This document shows, piece by piece, positions 21,905 to 33,343 of a stretch of 64,000 nt of DNA. This DNA comes from Argyresthia goedartella (lineage: Eukaryota; Arthropoda; Insecta; Lepidoptera; Argyresthiidae). Positions within the stretch are counted from its first letter, which is position 1. Each line of letters starts with the position of its first letter. The notes under the pieces are model-generated. The model did no database searches, had not been told where the DNA came from, and was given only the letters and a program-made list of their open reading frames with translations. Position numbers and translations under genes: made by a program. Location: the NCBI GenBank assembly GCA_949825045.1, contig OX463814.1:37714383-37778382 (forward strand). The letters are read 5' to 3'.

Positions 21905-21990
21905 ATCATCAACCTGAAAGGAAACCTGTGTTGAGTACGGGCCTCCTCGTGAACACGCCACTAACTCGGCCAGCCTGTGCACCGAGCGAC
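21905..21990 (-). pseudogene. RTE-type 3' tail fragment
   Basis: CATCATCAACCTGAAAGGAA then GAGTACGGGCCTCCTCGTGA resembles the complement of the RTE 3' end (compare 2240-2300: CATCATCATC ... GGTACAGGCCTCCTCATTAA). The fragment is only about 85 bp. Confidence 0.45.
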
Positions 21991-22226
21991 TATTTTTCGG
22001 CTATCCTTGCTATGTCATGGGACAATATTGTCGACTGAACTTTGGCCTTGAAGGAACTCACTAAAGTCGTGTGAAGCTAACTTTGTAATAAGATCCCGCC
22101 GCTCTCACCCGGCACCCCGAATGCATACGGGATCGTTATTGCACGACTCACTCCGAATATTAAATAGAGTACCAATTTGCGTTCAGTTTAAGCATTTTTA
22201 CCATAATGGGATGGATGTGTCGCAGG

Positions 22227-22233
22227 CAATTTG
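22227..22233. other. 7-bp direct repeat (CAATTTG), left of MITE
   Basis: CAATTTG precedes the left TIR and recurs at 22541-22547 directly after the right TIR. It probably represents a 7-bp target-site duplication. Confidence 0.6.
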
Positions 22234-22540
22234 TTTGATTCCGCATTTTACAAACGGCGTCGTCCGTTAAAAAACGCGCGCTGCTATGTAATATGCCGAA
22301 GGCGAATTGACACTCCTTTATGTTTTAAGCATTTATTGTTGTTCTTACATGTTCAACCTAACACGAAGGATAAAGGGGGCTTCGCTTCGCTCACCCCCTT
22401 TACCCTTCACCTAAGCTACCGCAGTGTTTTGCCCTGATAATTTGCTATTTTAATTTCAATTTGTCAATTTGCCTTCGGCATATTACATAGCAGCGCGCGT
22501 TTGTAAACGGACGACGCCGTTTATAAAATGCGGAATCATA
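22234..22540. mobile_element. MITE with ~78-bp TIRs, 307 bp
   Basis: The arms (22234-22312 and 22462-22540) are inverted copies starting TGATTCCGCATTTT and running through AACGGCGTCGTCCGTT, ACGCGCGCTGCTATGTAATA and TGCCGAAGGC, with only about five differences. The loop carries an inverted D repeat (22325-22425). CG-rich arms in an AT-rich setting and a CAATTTG flank on each side support recent insertion. Superfamily unknown. Confidence 0.8.
22325..22425 (-). repeat. D repeat, copy 2
   Basis: Inverted relative to 2374-2470: TTGTTGTTCTTACATGTTCA, AACCTAACACGAAGGATAAA, then GGGGGCTTCGCTTCGCTCAC and CCCCTTTACCCTTCACCTAAG. It includes a hairpin AAAGGGGG...CCCCCTTT around TTCGCTTCGC. Confidence 0.75.
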
Positions 22541-22697
22541 CAATTTGCGTGCCACAGATGCATTGTTTCCTAGATCCATGACATGTCATGACCGTGCTAG
22601 AAAGTTAGTTCTACTTTTCATAGCTAAACTTCACTGCGTTGTGTGCACATATGGTTGTGTGACTACACGTATTAACATCGGATTAGCTTGGAACTTT

Positions 22698-22965
22698 TCT
22701 TGGTCTAGTGGTCGCTGGCTTATTGCGCAGAATTTGCCGGTTCGAATCTGCTGTCGACCATGTATCAATGAGATGAGTAATGTATCTTAAGTTCAGTTTA
22801 GGGTCGTTCTAACGGCATGATGAAAAACATCATGAGAAAACATTCAATCTCGTGCGATGATGGGCTAGCCCCCTGTCTCTCAGATCGAGTATTGAAGAAC
22901 TGGCTAATCGTGTGCACAATTGCCACAACGTATGTGAAATGGCTGACGCTTTGTTGTGTTATAAC
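22698..22965 (+). mobile_element. SINE-A, most complete copy
   Basis: The tRNA-like head has an A box (TTGGTCTAGTGGTCGCTGGC) and a B box (GCCGGTTCGAATCTG, about 22736-22750), then CAATGAGATGAGTAATGTAT. The body follows with GATGGGCTAGCCCCCTGTCT, a diverged copy of the TGCCTCTGCC...AAGGCGTGACGC stretch, and the end TTGTGTTATAAC. A pol III promoter is structurally present, but activity is not implied. Confidence 0.7.
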
Positions 22966-24944
22966 AATTATTGATTTAACGAATATACTTCTGTACGTAT
23001 AAAAATAATGTGGTATTTCTAACTACAATGTATTTCCACAGATTAGGACATAATACGTTATGCATTTTATCTAACACATGAGAATTGGTAGTGATTGATG
23101 ATACTCATGATTACTTATTTATTTTTCGTTATTACAACTTCATAGTCCTTTGCTAAATTGTTCATTGTTTACAGACGGCAATCAGTGAATACGTCAAGAC
23201 AAAAAATCACTGTGTTTGTTGTTATTCCTTCCTCACCATGTAAATATTCTGTTGACATTTACATCTTGTAAAGAAACCCTAGTAACGCCAGTCAATTAAA
23301 ACTTGACTCCACAGTCTAAGATTTCCAACATGTTGTCAGTCTTCTATGCATATATGTTTTTATCCATAGCCCTTTGTCACTGTATATAATAGGCTACATT
23401 TGTTTAATACATTTTATTGACAATAAAGAACTTTGAAAATTAAAAATGAACCTAAACTTAAAATGTCTCTTACGATATGTCCCTTTTCGATAAAACTCTA
23501 TTTAGCAGTTGCCAAAAAGTTGTAGTACTTGGATGATGTTGTGGCCTCGCTTCTCTTGCCTAATAAATCTTGCCCATTTCACATCAACATAGTCTTAACA
23601 ACACCAAAGATCAAATTAATTTAGAGTGAAACGTGAATGTTGCAATATGATCATGCGCCCTCATTTTTTGCCAAACAATATAAATCTGATATTTTATTTC
23701 AAACCAAATTAAACTCATTCTCGACTTAAAAAAATATACGGCTTATTTGCACAAGCATTTTCATCAAAGAATTTCAGCATAAAGCATTTCAGAATCCTTT
23801 TTCCTGAGTGACAACAGGGAGAGAGTGGCGGTAATGAAGACATCATCCTTATCTTTAAAATGAATCTCTACTGACGTGGACTGCCTTTTCAATCATTATG
23901 GTTCAGTTAACGAAAGGATATTGGGGTTTACAAAAAAGCAAACATCATGTAATGTAGAAAAAGCTTGATTCATAACAATATTTAAACAAGGCGGAGGAAG
24001 ATCCATTTATCTCGCTCCAGTAAGCAACAATTTTCATTGGTCAGGATTTGATTGATTTGAAATCTCCGGGTCGGGGTTAACATATCAATGAAATAAACTT
24101 GAACTTTTACGATAAACGAAACGACTGTTATAACTAAACTAATCAACTAAATTATAATTAAAAACTGAAATGGATTTTTGAAAAACTGAGTTTAATATCT
24201 CGTTTTTGTTTTTATAATTTGACACCTGCCTGTGACATGTGGAGGCTGGTCCCATTTAGCTCAGTCGATTTAACGATAAATTCACCACCATGATAAAAAA
24301 ACAAAACTTGGGTTCGCTGCGCACCACACGAAAAACTTCGAAATTTCGAGATTTTTTCCACTATTTGCTCCAAAAGTCATCATGCACTGTCCTACTTAAT
24401 TCTGTGTTCTCTAGAAAGTAAATAAAATTTGCAACAACTTAACCCAAACTGCAACTCTACGAACCCCATGGGCATCTAGTTATTAGCCTTCGAAGATGAT
24501 GCATTTTTCCCGTGTGGATCAAAATATTAGCAAAATAGCCCGTGCAAAAATTGTTGTAGTAGATATAATTAGCTTTAATTAAAACACACACCGAAGTCTT
24601 TGAGACTCAAAGTTCACTCACAATCTCGAAATAACAAGAGAAGACAAAATCTTTTTGTAGAATTAAGGTCTAGTGGTGTCAGATTTGCTTCTCACACTGA
24701 AGTAGTCCATTTAATTAACTCTCATTTTAAAGCACAGAACAAATTCTATAACCGCCGTCATACCCAGAGTCATTTAATGAACCCTTAATCCAACTCCAAA
24801 TTTAAATTTACATACAAAATCGTTCACGAAGTAATTCTTAATGTACTCTGCGTATGGCGGTAAGACTTATAATTCGCCCACAATCTCGAAATAAATCAAA
24901 GTAGATTGTCTTACAACATGACATGATAAAGAGTCACGCCTTTC

Positions 24945-25043
24945 CTTTATGGAGTGTCAGGGGCACAGTTGTCTCCATGTGTAGCCAGAATCCAGTTCAA
25001 TGTATTTGGCGTGACAGGGCACTAGCCCATCGCCTTTAAGATT
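24945..25043 (-). mobile_element. SINE-A body fragment
   Basis: Complementary to the SINE-A body: GTCACGCCTTTCCTTTATGG, then CACAGTTGTCTCC, then GCGTGACAGGGCACTAGCCCATCGCC at the inner end. No head or tail. Confidence 0.6.
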
Positions 25044-25269
25044 GAAGGTTTCTTACAATGTATTTATTCCGTGACCGTTAGAACGTCCGTAAATGTACTT
25101 ACTTATCTGATTGGTATATTGTCACCCCCAATTAGAACTCGCATATTTTGTACGACACGTGAGTGTGAGCATGAAAGGAAGCTCTTTTTAAGGAACAAAG
25201 AGCGAATTTGTCTCGATAAATAATATGTAACTGTTTACCTTATATTTACGTTATTTTGAGATTTTTAGT

Positions 25270-25415
25270 GAAATGGCGGGATGGCCTAAACGGAGATGGC
25301 GGGAAGACCTCGACAAGTTTTTGCCGGGGTGGCCGGAGGTGGCACAGACCAGGGAAGTGTGGACGAAAGAGGGGAGGCCTTTGCCCAGCAGCGGGACACC
25401 TTAATGGCTAAATAA
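25270..25415 (+). pseudogene. RTE-clade 3' end, second subtype
   Basis: Plus-strand frame MAGWPKRRWREDLDKFLPGW followed by PEVAQTREVWTKEGRPLPSS matches the C-terminus of another RTE lineage (RPKKRWRDDLD...LPGWPE type). It ends CCCAGCAGCGGGACACCTTA and AATAAAAATAAAAA. Only about 45 codons remain, and the final GEAFAQQWD-like stretch has been frameshifted. Confidence 0.7.
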
Positions 25416-25477
25416 AAATAAAAATGTGAAATAATAGTCTAGTAGACTTCTTTCTGTATGCTAATGAAGGTTTATTA

Positions 25478-25746
25478 TAGCAGTTTATGTGACTGCTACA
25501 TAATGGAGGGCATGAATACTCGAGAGTGGGACCACTTGAGAGTTTTAATGCCTAATTATGTACAGTTAAATACACTAGTCAATCTACACACATATCATAA
25601 GCTCTCTTTGATGTGTTCAGGAACCGCATGTTTGACCGGCATTGTGGCTCTGCAGTTGTTTAGCTTGTTCTGTAGCACCAACTTCACTGACAAACTAGGG
25701 GCGGCGCGCAGGCGGGCCTCGGCGTTCAAAATTTGAATGTCAGTAC
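25478..25746 (-). repeat. C module and truncated B repeat, copy 5a
   Basis: AGCAGTTTATGTGACTGCTA (C) leads into CTCGAGAGTGGGACCACTTGAGAG, where the hairpin core is deleted, then B from about 25574 to GGCGTTCAAAATTTGAATGT. It stops at the SINE beginning at 25748. Confidence 0.75.
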
Positions 25747-25747
25747 C

Positions 25748-25993
25748 AGTCGACCCGAATGGCCGAGTCGGCAGTGACCCTGCCTACGAAGCCAAGGGTC
25801 CCGGGTTGAGTCCCGGTGGGGGCAAATATTTGTTTGATGAGAACGGATGTTTGTACCCTAGTCATGGTTGTTTATCTATCTAAGTATAATATTTATCTAT
25901 ATAAGTATGTGTATCGTTGTCTAGTACCCAAGGTACAGGGAATCCTAGTTTGGGACTAGATCGATGTGTGTAAATAGTGTCCAAGGTATTATT
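25748..25993 (+). mobile_element. tRNA-derived SINE (family C), full length
   Basis: Head: GACCCGAATGGCCGAGTCGG (A box), then AAGCCAAGGGTCCCGGGTTG and AGTCCCGGTGGGGGC (B box, one base short of the canonical GGTTCGAGTCC). Body: ATTTGTTTGATGAGAACGGA, CCTAGTCATGGTTG, TTGTCTAGTACCCAAGG, then GTGTCCAAGGTATTATTATTA as tail. It lies between two partial B copies, apparently a SINE landing inside or beside a B element. The tRNA-like part has lost a base in the T-loop and is not a working tRNA gene. Confidence 0.85.
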
Positions 25994-26208
25994 ATTAACT
26001 TCATAGACAAACTAGGGGCGGCACACAGGCGGATGTCGGCGTTGGAAATTTAAATGTCATAATGTGTGGAAAAATTACACATTATGGTCATAATGTATAA
26101 TTTTTCAGATAAGAAATCAGTTTTCACCAAGTAGTTTAACATTATGCTGATTGTAACGTGCGGTTTTTGTACGCAGTAAAGAGGGTTTATGATACGTGTG
26201 TAGATAAA
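25994..26208 (-). repeat. B-family repeat, copy 5b
   Basis: ACTTCATAGACAAACTAGGG to GATACGTGTGTAGATAAA. It is the TIR-containing half that complements copy 5a, with about 65 bp of overlap in content (ACTTCA.AGACAAACTAGGGGCGGC occurs in both). So this is either a SINE insertion plus duplication or two separate copies. Confidence 0.7.
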
Positions 26209-26829
26209 ATGTATTATAACAATTTTTAATGACTTTTGTCCTATAGGACGAGCGGTTATGCTAATATTTTGATCCGCACGTGAGTAAAAAATAAAATTGA
26301 CAAATTTTGGATAGGGTTTATTGAGCAGCGGTTGGGCCTTTAAATTCATGGCTATTTAAGTGAGTTTCAAAGTACAGACTTTGTTTGTCGAAAAACACCA
26401 AATTTATGAAATCCATTTCAATTCTCTGCTGGCCGGAAAAGAAAAAATAATTACATAACAATTATTTTGTTGCCCCGAAAATTTTATGTTGTTGCCCCAC
26501 AAATGCCCACAATAGAATCTTCAGTACTCTTGGTTACATCTGCCAAAAAAGTTCCTTTTTAGGTTCTGTGCTTCATACCAGATTAAAGCAAAAGGTTTCG
26601 CAGTTTATCGTGTGGCGCGCAGCGAGCACAAGATTTTAATAGTTGCTAAATTGGATTTACACTATCGTAAATAGTGCAGGCAGCATAATAAAAATCCAGA
26701 TTTACACGAAGCTTTGCAATTTTAGCCTTTATAGTCTTGTTTCTAATAGGCTAATACATCTATTCAATTTAAAAAAGTGGATATACACACTTTTGAATTG
26801 CTTTCTTACTTGGTTTTGAATCTTAGCTG

Positions 26830-26935
26830 GAGAGATAGGCCAGGTCTTAGGTGTCTTTGGTTCCTGCGACACTGGGTAACCCAGTGGGGCCAGAAGCAAA
26901 TATGTGCCTTTTATATAAATGTTTATGTTTATGTT
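26830..26935 (+). mobile_element. SINE-C-like fragment
   Basis: GGTTCCTGCGACACTGGGTAACCCAG then GGGGCCAGAAGCAAATATGT matches, diverged, the 3' body shared with the minus-strand fragment at 56205-56360 (CTTCCCAAGATACAGGGTGTCC and GGGGCCAG). Confidence 0.45.
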
Positions 26936-26937
26936 TT

Positions 26938-27362
26938 TTAGGGTTCCGTACCCGAAGGGTTCCAAACGGGACCCTATTACTAAGACTCCGCTGTCCGTCC
27001 GTCCGTCCGTCCGTCCGTCCGTCCGTCTGTCACCAGGCTGTATCTCAAGAACCTAGCTAGCTAGAGAGTTGAAATTTTCACAGATTATGTATTTATGTTG
27101 CCGCTATAACAACAAATACTAAAAAACAGGATAAAAGAAATATTTAAGGGGGCTCCCATACAACAATTCTTTCAATACCACATACAAACTTATGGATGCA
27201 CCTGGTTACGTACATGGAGTGTGAAAGTAACCGCACCAATAACTTTGTAAACAATATTTTGCTGTGTAAAATCCAAACTATTCACTCCACACCATCGCTT
27301 CCATTGAACGGTGGTACGGAACCCTTCGTGCGCGATTTAGATTCGCACTTGACCGGTTTTTT
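26938..27362 (-). repeat. E repeat, near-complete copy with GTCC array
   Basis: TAGGGTTCCGTACCCGAAGG, then about ten GTCC tetramers (26993-27032), then CACCAGGCTGTATCTCAAGA, ending GGTACGGAACCCTTCGTGCG and CTTGACCGGTTTT. It is the inverse of 21205-21587. Confidence 0.75.
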
Positions 27363-28189
27363 ATATTTCTCTACCCCAATGACTTTACTAGGGATTTCTA
27401 TAGTAATAAATACACCTCAAATAATCCTGAACACCATATCGTTTAGATCGCAAAACAATCACCTCTGCAAATGACTACAAAGTGTTAGACGTACTACTAA
27501 TTTGTAGTTCCCGATCAAAATGGCTTAGTTAGCTAAGTTTTAAGTGGTAACGCTTACAACTTAGCTAACACAACAGGTGGCTTTAAGGAGAACAGTTAGG
27601 TGTTTGTCACTGTAACCAGAGCGAGCGAAACGAGTCCATCACTAGACCACAACTAAGCAATAATTATGCTACCATTTATAAAATCCATAAATACACTGAA
27701 GTCGGTGTAAGTTGTTAGAAAATGATTAAAAATAATAACATTTAATTTCGAGGCCAGGACTTTTTAAAAGTAGGGATTTCAGATTTTATTAAAGAAGTCA
27801 GGCGCTTTTTGATGCCGAGTCCCTGTATAGAGTCTGAGTAGTACTACTTACCTAACTTAAAAAACACGAAAGCCCAGTAGATATCAGTAAAAGTCATCGG
27901 TTCAGTTATTCTGGTTCTACTTAGATTACACTTAGCTAATGACATGCAAAAATATTGACTTGAAAATGTGTAGTCCTGGGTTCAGGCAGAATACCAGCGT
28001 CTCAGGATTTTCGATGTGATTTTTGCTCTAGCATGCGCTCACGGCAACGATGCCACACTTGACCTGACGCTGACTTTATTAAAATTACTATTATAGTTAC
28101 AGTGAATAAACGAAAATTCTATTGTAATGTATTCTATTCTAAACTATTATATTATATTCTTATACATTCAACATATGTATTTACGATGG

Positions 28190-29210
28190 GGTCTTCCCAG
28201 ACCTCAAGAAACACAGTCAACTGATACCTCTTTTCATTTCAGGAGACAAAAGTGATCCGTAAAATTTCAGACCCATATCTGTACTTCCAGCGCTAATAAA
28301 AATATTTGAAGAGAACATACTCAATCAAATGCTCTCAAACTTCAACCATACAAAACCAGTCCACGCCAAACAATAAGGTTGCACAGGGTTAAATTGACTA
28401 CGGATCACGAGATATGAGATATAAGAATTATGCTTATATCTCATATTTTCTCAGCAGGGAAGGCCGCACACGATGCTATCGGAGTTTATTTGCATTTTGT
28501 GAAAGGCATTTTTATTGTGTTGATGTTGATACGCATAAGATACGCTGCTGATGAAATTAAATCGTTACGGATTTTGAAATCATGCGTTGGATCTACTAAA
28601 ATCATGCAGCAATATTAATGGCAGAAATCCACGGCGTTAAATCTGATGGATTGGGAGTATTCGGGAGTAAAAATCTGCGTTTCACAAGGCCTTTGGCCCT
28701 TTCTTATGGCCCTGGTATGTATTAATGCTCTGACTTGTATGGTGGTGAAATTGACTGACATAGTGTTGTTTGATGATGATATTTCACTGGTCTTTAAAAT
28801 TGATAGACGAAAAAATATTTTGATGATGTTAATGATGTATTAGATTAGGTTAAGGCCGTGTATTTATTTGTTCATAATTAATATTTTTTTTTGTTAAACG
28901 CTGGTAAAACCAAGAGTATCAAATTCGGACTTCCAAATGTCTTACAAGTTGAGACCATTTCACTGTAAGTCAGCAAAATGTTAGAATTAGTAAATGATTC
29001 GAAATTTCTTCGAATAGCCATTGATAGCAAATTATAGTGGGAACCCCCACATAGATAAATTGGCTAGTAGATTAAGTTCTGCGGCTTAAGCTAAGCTAAG
29101 CTAAGCTGTTCTAAAACCAGCCAAAACACGGACGTGGCTATAGCTTGTCTATTTTAGTTACTTCATTGTATCATGATGACCTATGGTTGCTTGTTGTGCT
29201 TTCCCCTAAC
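28190..29210 (+). pseudogene. Decayed non-LTR reverse transcriptase (14.35-kb family)
   Basis: Scattered pieces keep the order of the RT at 16949-19016: NFRPISVLPALIKIFEENIL (about 28262), SQGLWPFLMALVCINALTC with VLFDDDISLVFKIDR (28690-28810; the FADD box has become FDDD), KFLRIAIDSKL (about 29000), and ATAGCTTGTCTATTTTAG onward (29140-29210). There are many stops. A small perfect inverted repeat, ATATGAGATATAAG / CTTATATCTCATAT, lies at 28412-28446. Confidence 0.7.
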
Positions 29211-30270
29211 AAGATTCGCGACGGTTGTAACGAACACAATTTTTTGCTGTCATATTTTTATCTCGAACGCATCGTTGCCTACATGAACGCATAGCGATTC
29301 GGCGATTTCGGAACGTGCCCGCTTACGACAAGTTCTGTTTCACATAGTAAAAATTACGCTAATTCACGCTTCGCTTTTAAGCTTTATATATATACACTAT
29401 AAATTCAATTTTTGAATAATTATTTTCAAATAATTTAGGCAGGTTAAGCCTCTTTAGGCCGTAGATGTCTTCCAATTCAATATGAAGTTAGGAAATATAT
29501 AATTTCAAAGTCTTGAGACGAGTGCCCGCGGTAGGCAGCTTGGAGAAACAAAAACGTTTTGGAACGGAAGTGTCAAGGAGGCCATTTCATTCATCATTTG
29601 GTTTCCTGATACGGCGTTGAGAGTTCTGATCCTCGAATTATTACAAGCAAGGCAGCTGTCCGCATTCCTGTAAGTATCATTTTGATGCTGGTGCATTGGC
29701 AAGCCAGCTTAGCGCATTCGAAAGTTGAATCCCTTTTTTTTTTTGCAGATAGGGAAACATATCCGCTGCTGACGTGCAAGCAACTGTGTCTATTTGGCTG
29801 CTTTCCCGGCGTAAGTGAGTATCACGGCATCAGGAATACTCATCTGCAAGGACATTCAAGTCCTCATTTTCGTAGAAACTCATAAAATAACATAATTTCA
29901 GAAGCCAGTTGTGAACCACACATGGTCCAGGGCGTGTCCCAGCGGCAGTGGGTAGAGGACTGGAACTTCTCATTTTTAAATCCCAATCAATGGGATGTAA
30001 ACCTTTTTGATAATTTTATCATGGAAAATGCGCATACGAAGACAAGTTTAGTTCCTAAACAAAATATCTCATATTCCAGGGTGAAATCTTCGTGTTCACA
30101 GGGTGTGATCTTCGTATTTACTCTACAGGATGTAGGACTGGTACGACCAAAGAGGAGGGGTCCTCGTGGGCGACTTACCTTTTTCAGATTCAGATTTATT
30201 GTGGAACATAGTTAAGCTTAGATGTTACATAAAAAGTTCTTTTTTACGTCCAGCCATTAGGCATACAAAA

Positions 30271-30825
30271 TCACATACTAGGGAAAAAAGTAACAAACAG
30301 TGGGTTCGGTTTTTTGGTGACATTTTCTATTTGCACATTCCAATTTAGTTTATTGTCGATTTGTAATCCTAAAAATGTTGTTACTTGTACTTCTTTAATG
30401 ATGTTGTTACCGTGTTTCATAGTAAATGGTATCCGTTCTTTAGTTTGTTTAAAATTCATTATATAAGTTTTATTTAAATTAATCATTAAATTATTGTATT
30501 GTAGCCATGTTGTTATGTCATAAAAGGAATTATTTATTTCATTTACAAATGTCAAATTATAATTACCTACATTTTTATAAATTATGGTAGTATCATCAGC
30601 AAATAGGATCATATTGTGAGATGTCGAGTTAAAAATATCATTAATATAGATTAAGAATAACAGCGGGCCTAGAACGCTTCCTTGTGGTACCCCTAGCGTT
30701 ACTTTTGAAGCATCAGATGTGTAGATTTGTTCAAAATTTGTTTGGGAACATAATATCTTAATTTCAGTGATTTGTTTTCGATCAGATAGGTATGATTTGA
30801 TCAAATCTATAACCTCTGACTCCAT
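30271..30825 (-). pseudogene. Reverse transcriptase palm domain of the split element
   Basis: 185 codons: EVIDLIKSYLSDRKQ, LGVPQGSVLGPLLFLIYIND, MILFADDTTIIYK (intact FADD), then LQYNNLMINLNKTYIM and TFLGLQIDNKLNW. It ends abruptly after NVTKKPNP, where the C-terminal connection is lost. Orphaned by the insertions upstream. Confidence 0.85.
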
Positions 30826-31096
30826 AAGTCTGTAACTTTTGTAACAATAATTTGTGGCTTAAATAATCGAATACTTTGGTCATGTCCATATATATGGCTG
30901 ACCCAGGTGTCTAAATTGAAAATATATTTTTGCAGGAAGTCATAAAGAGCCAAGTTAATTGTTTTTTAAAGCCTCTTTTATCGGTAACCAGAATCTCATT
31001 CTTTTCACAGTAGTTGTAAATGGCAACAAATATAATGATCACCAAAATATTTTTTCCTATCCAAAATAGATAAATGAACACCAAAAGTTGCAAAAA

Positions 31097-31375
31097 ATAT
31101 CAGGGCACAATACTGCGGCAGTTTAGGTGAAGGGTAAAGGGGGTGAGCGAAGCGAAGCCCCCTTTATCCTTCGTGTTAGGTTGAACATGTAAGAACAACA
31201 AAAAATACTTAAAACATAAACTTAAGTACACAAAACATAAAGAGAAGTTTGGTGATCATTTATCCAAAAACAATTTATTGAAATTTAACCATTCTGGCAG
31301 TCATTTCAAATTTATTGGTAGTACAATAGGTACGTTTTTGGTAATCGTTTAAACACAAGCCGTTGTAAATGCCAT
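31097..31375. repeat. Insert with D repeat, copy 3
   Basis: Between the RT middle (to 31093) and the mariner (from 31380) lies about 280 bp that does not continue the RT frame. It contains D (31118-31230: TTTAGGTGAAGGGTAAAGGG, GGTGAGCGAAGCGAAGCCCC, then GTTAGGTTGAACATGTAAGA). An inverted pair, GATCACCAAA (about 31037) and TTTGGTGATC (about 31247), brackets it and may mark the ends of the inserted MITE. Confidence 0.55.
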
Positions 31376-31847
31376 TATACATAGTCAGGTCATAAGTTCT
31401 GTCACATGTGCAATATGAAATAATTTAGACATGTTTATTATTTATGTAAACATTTATATAGCAAAATGAACTTAATAAAACATAGATTCTTATGGTAATA
31501 AAGTTTATTCAAAATGACCCCCGCGATTTTGAATACAGGCCTTTATTCTGCGCGGCCAGTCGTCTATCGCAGCACGAACGAGGTCCATGTCAATATCGGC
31601 GGCTGTCTTAATCAAGGATGCCTTGAGTGACTCCAAATCAGGATGAGGCTTTGAGCAGGCCTTTTCCTCCAAGTGTTGCCATATCTTGTAATCTAACGGA
31701 CTCAAATCTGGACTGGAGGTGGGCCAGTCTTCGTGCCGGATGAAGTCGATTTCACGCGCCGCCAGCCAGTCTTGTGTGCTTTTCGCTCTATGAGCTGGCG
31801 CAGAATCTTGTTGGAATACCTAGTGCCTGTTATTAAACATAGTATTT

Positions 31848-33343
31848 TTTTTTATTTTTATTTTATTGTATTAGGAGAACAAACAGTTTTACACACTCTA
31901 TTAATAAACTTATATAATAACTTATAACCATTAATGTGTTCTCGCATGTAGAAGCTAAAAAAAAAAACTGCCTGCCTGCGGTTAAACAGAGAAAAATTAA
32001 AAATATAGTTCTGTCTGGATAACAACATTAGAATGTATAACTTATATATAATTGACAAGATTTATAAATTTAATCATAATAATTAACAAGAAATTATATG
32101 TAAAAAAAGACAGAACTGTGAGTTAAAGGAAAAAACATAATGCACAGAAAAAAAAATAAAAAATTAGGTAAAATTGTATTACCTAATAACAACTTAATTA
32201 GTTTAAGATGCTAACGCAGTAAACCAGCGCTTTGTCAGGAGTTTCTTTACACTTTGCGGTTTTGAGTTGAATAAGTCAAGGTCGGGGATATCGACCAAAC
32301 CGTTAAATGTAGCTACCGCTCTACTGAAAAAGGAGTTTTGTCTATAGTTTGTGAAACTGAAAGGAATGTCTAGATGAATAGGATGTCTATTAGTTCTATT
32401 GGGGACTTTAATTTTGATGTGTTCAGGAAGCTGCGGAGAGTCAGTTTCTCCTTGTGCAATTTTGCAAAGGAGTACAACATCAGCAATTCGTCGTCTCTCT
32501 TGTAGGGGGAGTGTATGGTGTCTTTTACATATAGCTGAATAGTCCGAGTCAAAATTATTGCACTTAAATTGCAGATATCGCAGAAATCTACGCTGTATGG
32601 ACTCAATCCTATCTATGTAAATTTCATATTGAGGGTTCCAAACCTGTGAACAATACTCGAGGATGCTACGTACATAAGGACAATACAGGATTTTAATAAC
32701 TTTAATACTCGTAAACTGAGAGCAGGTTCTCATAACAAAACCCAAAGCCTTATTTGCTCTTTTTATAATGCTATCAATATGCTTGTCGTAAGCTTGCCTA
32801 CTTTCTTGAATAACTCCAAGGTCACGAATCTCATCTACCACCTTCAGGGGGTTTCCTTTGAACGTGTAACTGTACTGGGTAGGCTTAGGGCTACGGGTAA
32901 AAGTAATAGCAAAACATTTCAACACATACAGGTCTAGTTTATTTTGCTGGCAGTAAAATTCAAACCTACCTAAGTCCTCCTGCAATAGACTGCAGTCGTT
33001 GACGTCGCTAATTCGTTTAAAAACTTTCATGTCATTCATATAGCAAAAATTTTGAGAACCTAAAGCAGTGGCAAATATCATTAACAAATATAGAAAAAAG
33101 GAGCGGTCCGAGCAATGATCCTTGGGGCACGCCTGAAGGTATTTTTATCCAACTAGAGGAGGAGGAGAACCCATTAAGAACCACGGCCTGGGATCTATTT
33201 TCAATGTAGGAGGTAAACCATCTATAAAGATTACCATGGATTCCCGCCCTTAGGAGTTTCTGTAAGAGCAACTGGTGATCTATTCTGTCAAATGCTTTGC
33301 TATAGTCAGTAAAAATAGCGTCAACTTGGCCACCAGCATCCAT
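31848..33343 (-). mobile_element. Jockey-like non-LTR element nested inside mariner
   Basis: 5'-truncated insertion. Its minus strand starts near 33343 in the RT domain, reads through the RT and C-terminal region to a stop at 32203, and ends in a 3' UTR and poly(A) (T-run 31848-31870). Mariner codons for HTM occur at both borders (TACCATG at about 33350; TACTATG at about 31840), consistent with a roughly 7-bp target duplication that has since mutated. Confidence 0.85.
32203..33343 (-). pseudogene. ORF2 reverse transcriptase fragment of the nested element
   Basis: Two overlapping frames: GQVDAIFTDYSKAFDRIDHQ (first catalytic Asp) and IPSGVPQGSLLGPLLFSIFV, then after a frameshift about 33060, NFCYMNDMKVFKRISDV. 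The catalytic box Y-A-D-D is here Y-M-N-D, so the enzyme would be inactive even without the shift. The C-terminal region (GFVMRTCSQFTS, YCSQVWNPQYEIYIDRIESI, FFSRAVATFNGLVD) is intact to the stop. The sequence differs from the other families in this window and is jockey-like. Confidence 0.85.

Noticed and set aside
24600..24788. 62-codon plus-strand frame
   Set aside because: Low-complexity context, no motif, and no matching exon borders.
25748..25822. Functional tRNA gene
   Set aside because: The T-loop lacks a base, the head is fused to a SINE body with a tail, and a truncated copy exists at 1427-1653.
26993..27032. GTCC tetramer array as an independent regulatory element
   Set aside because: It is a standard internal part of the E repeat, also seen at 7848 and, inverted, at 21508.
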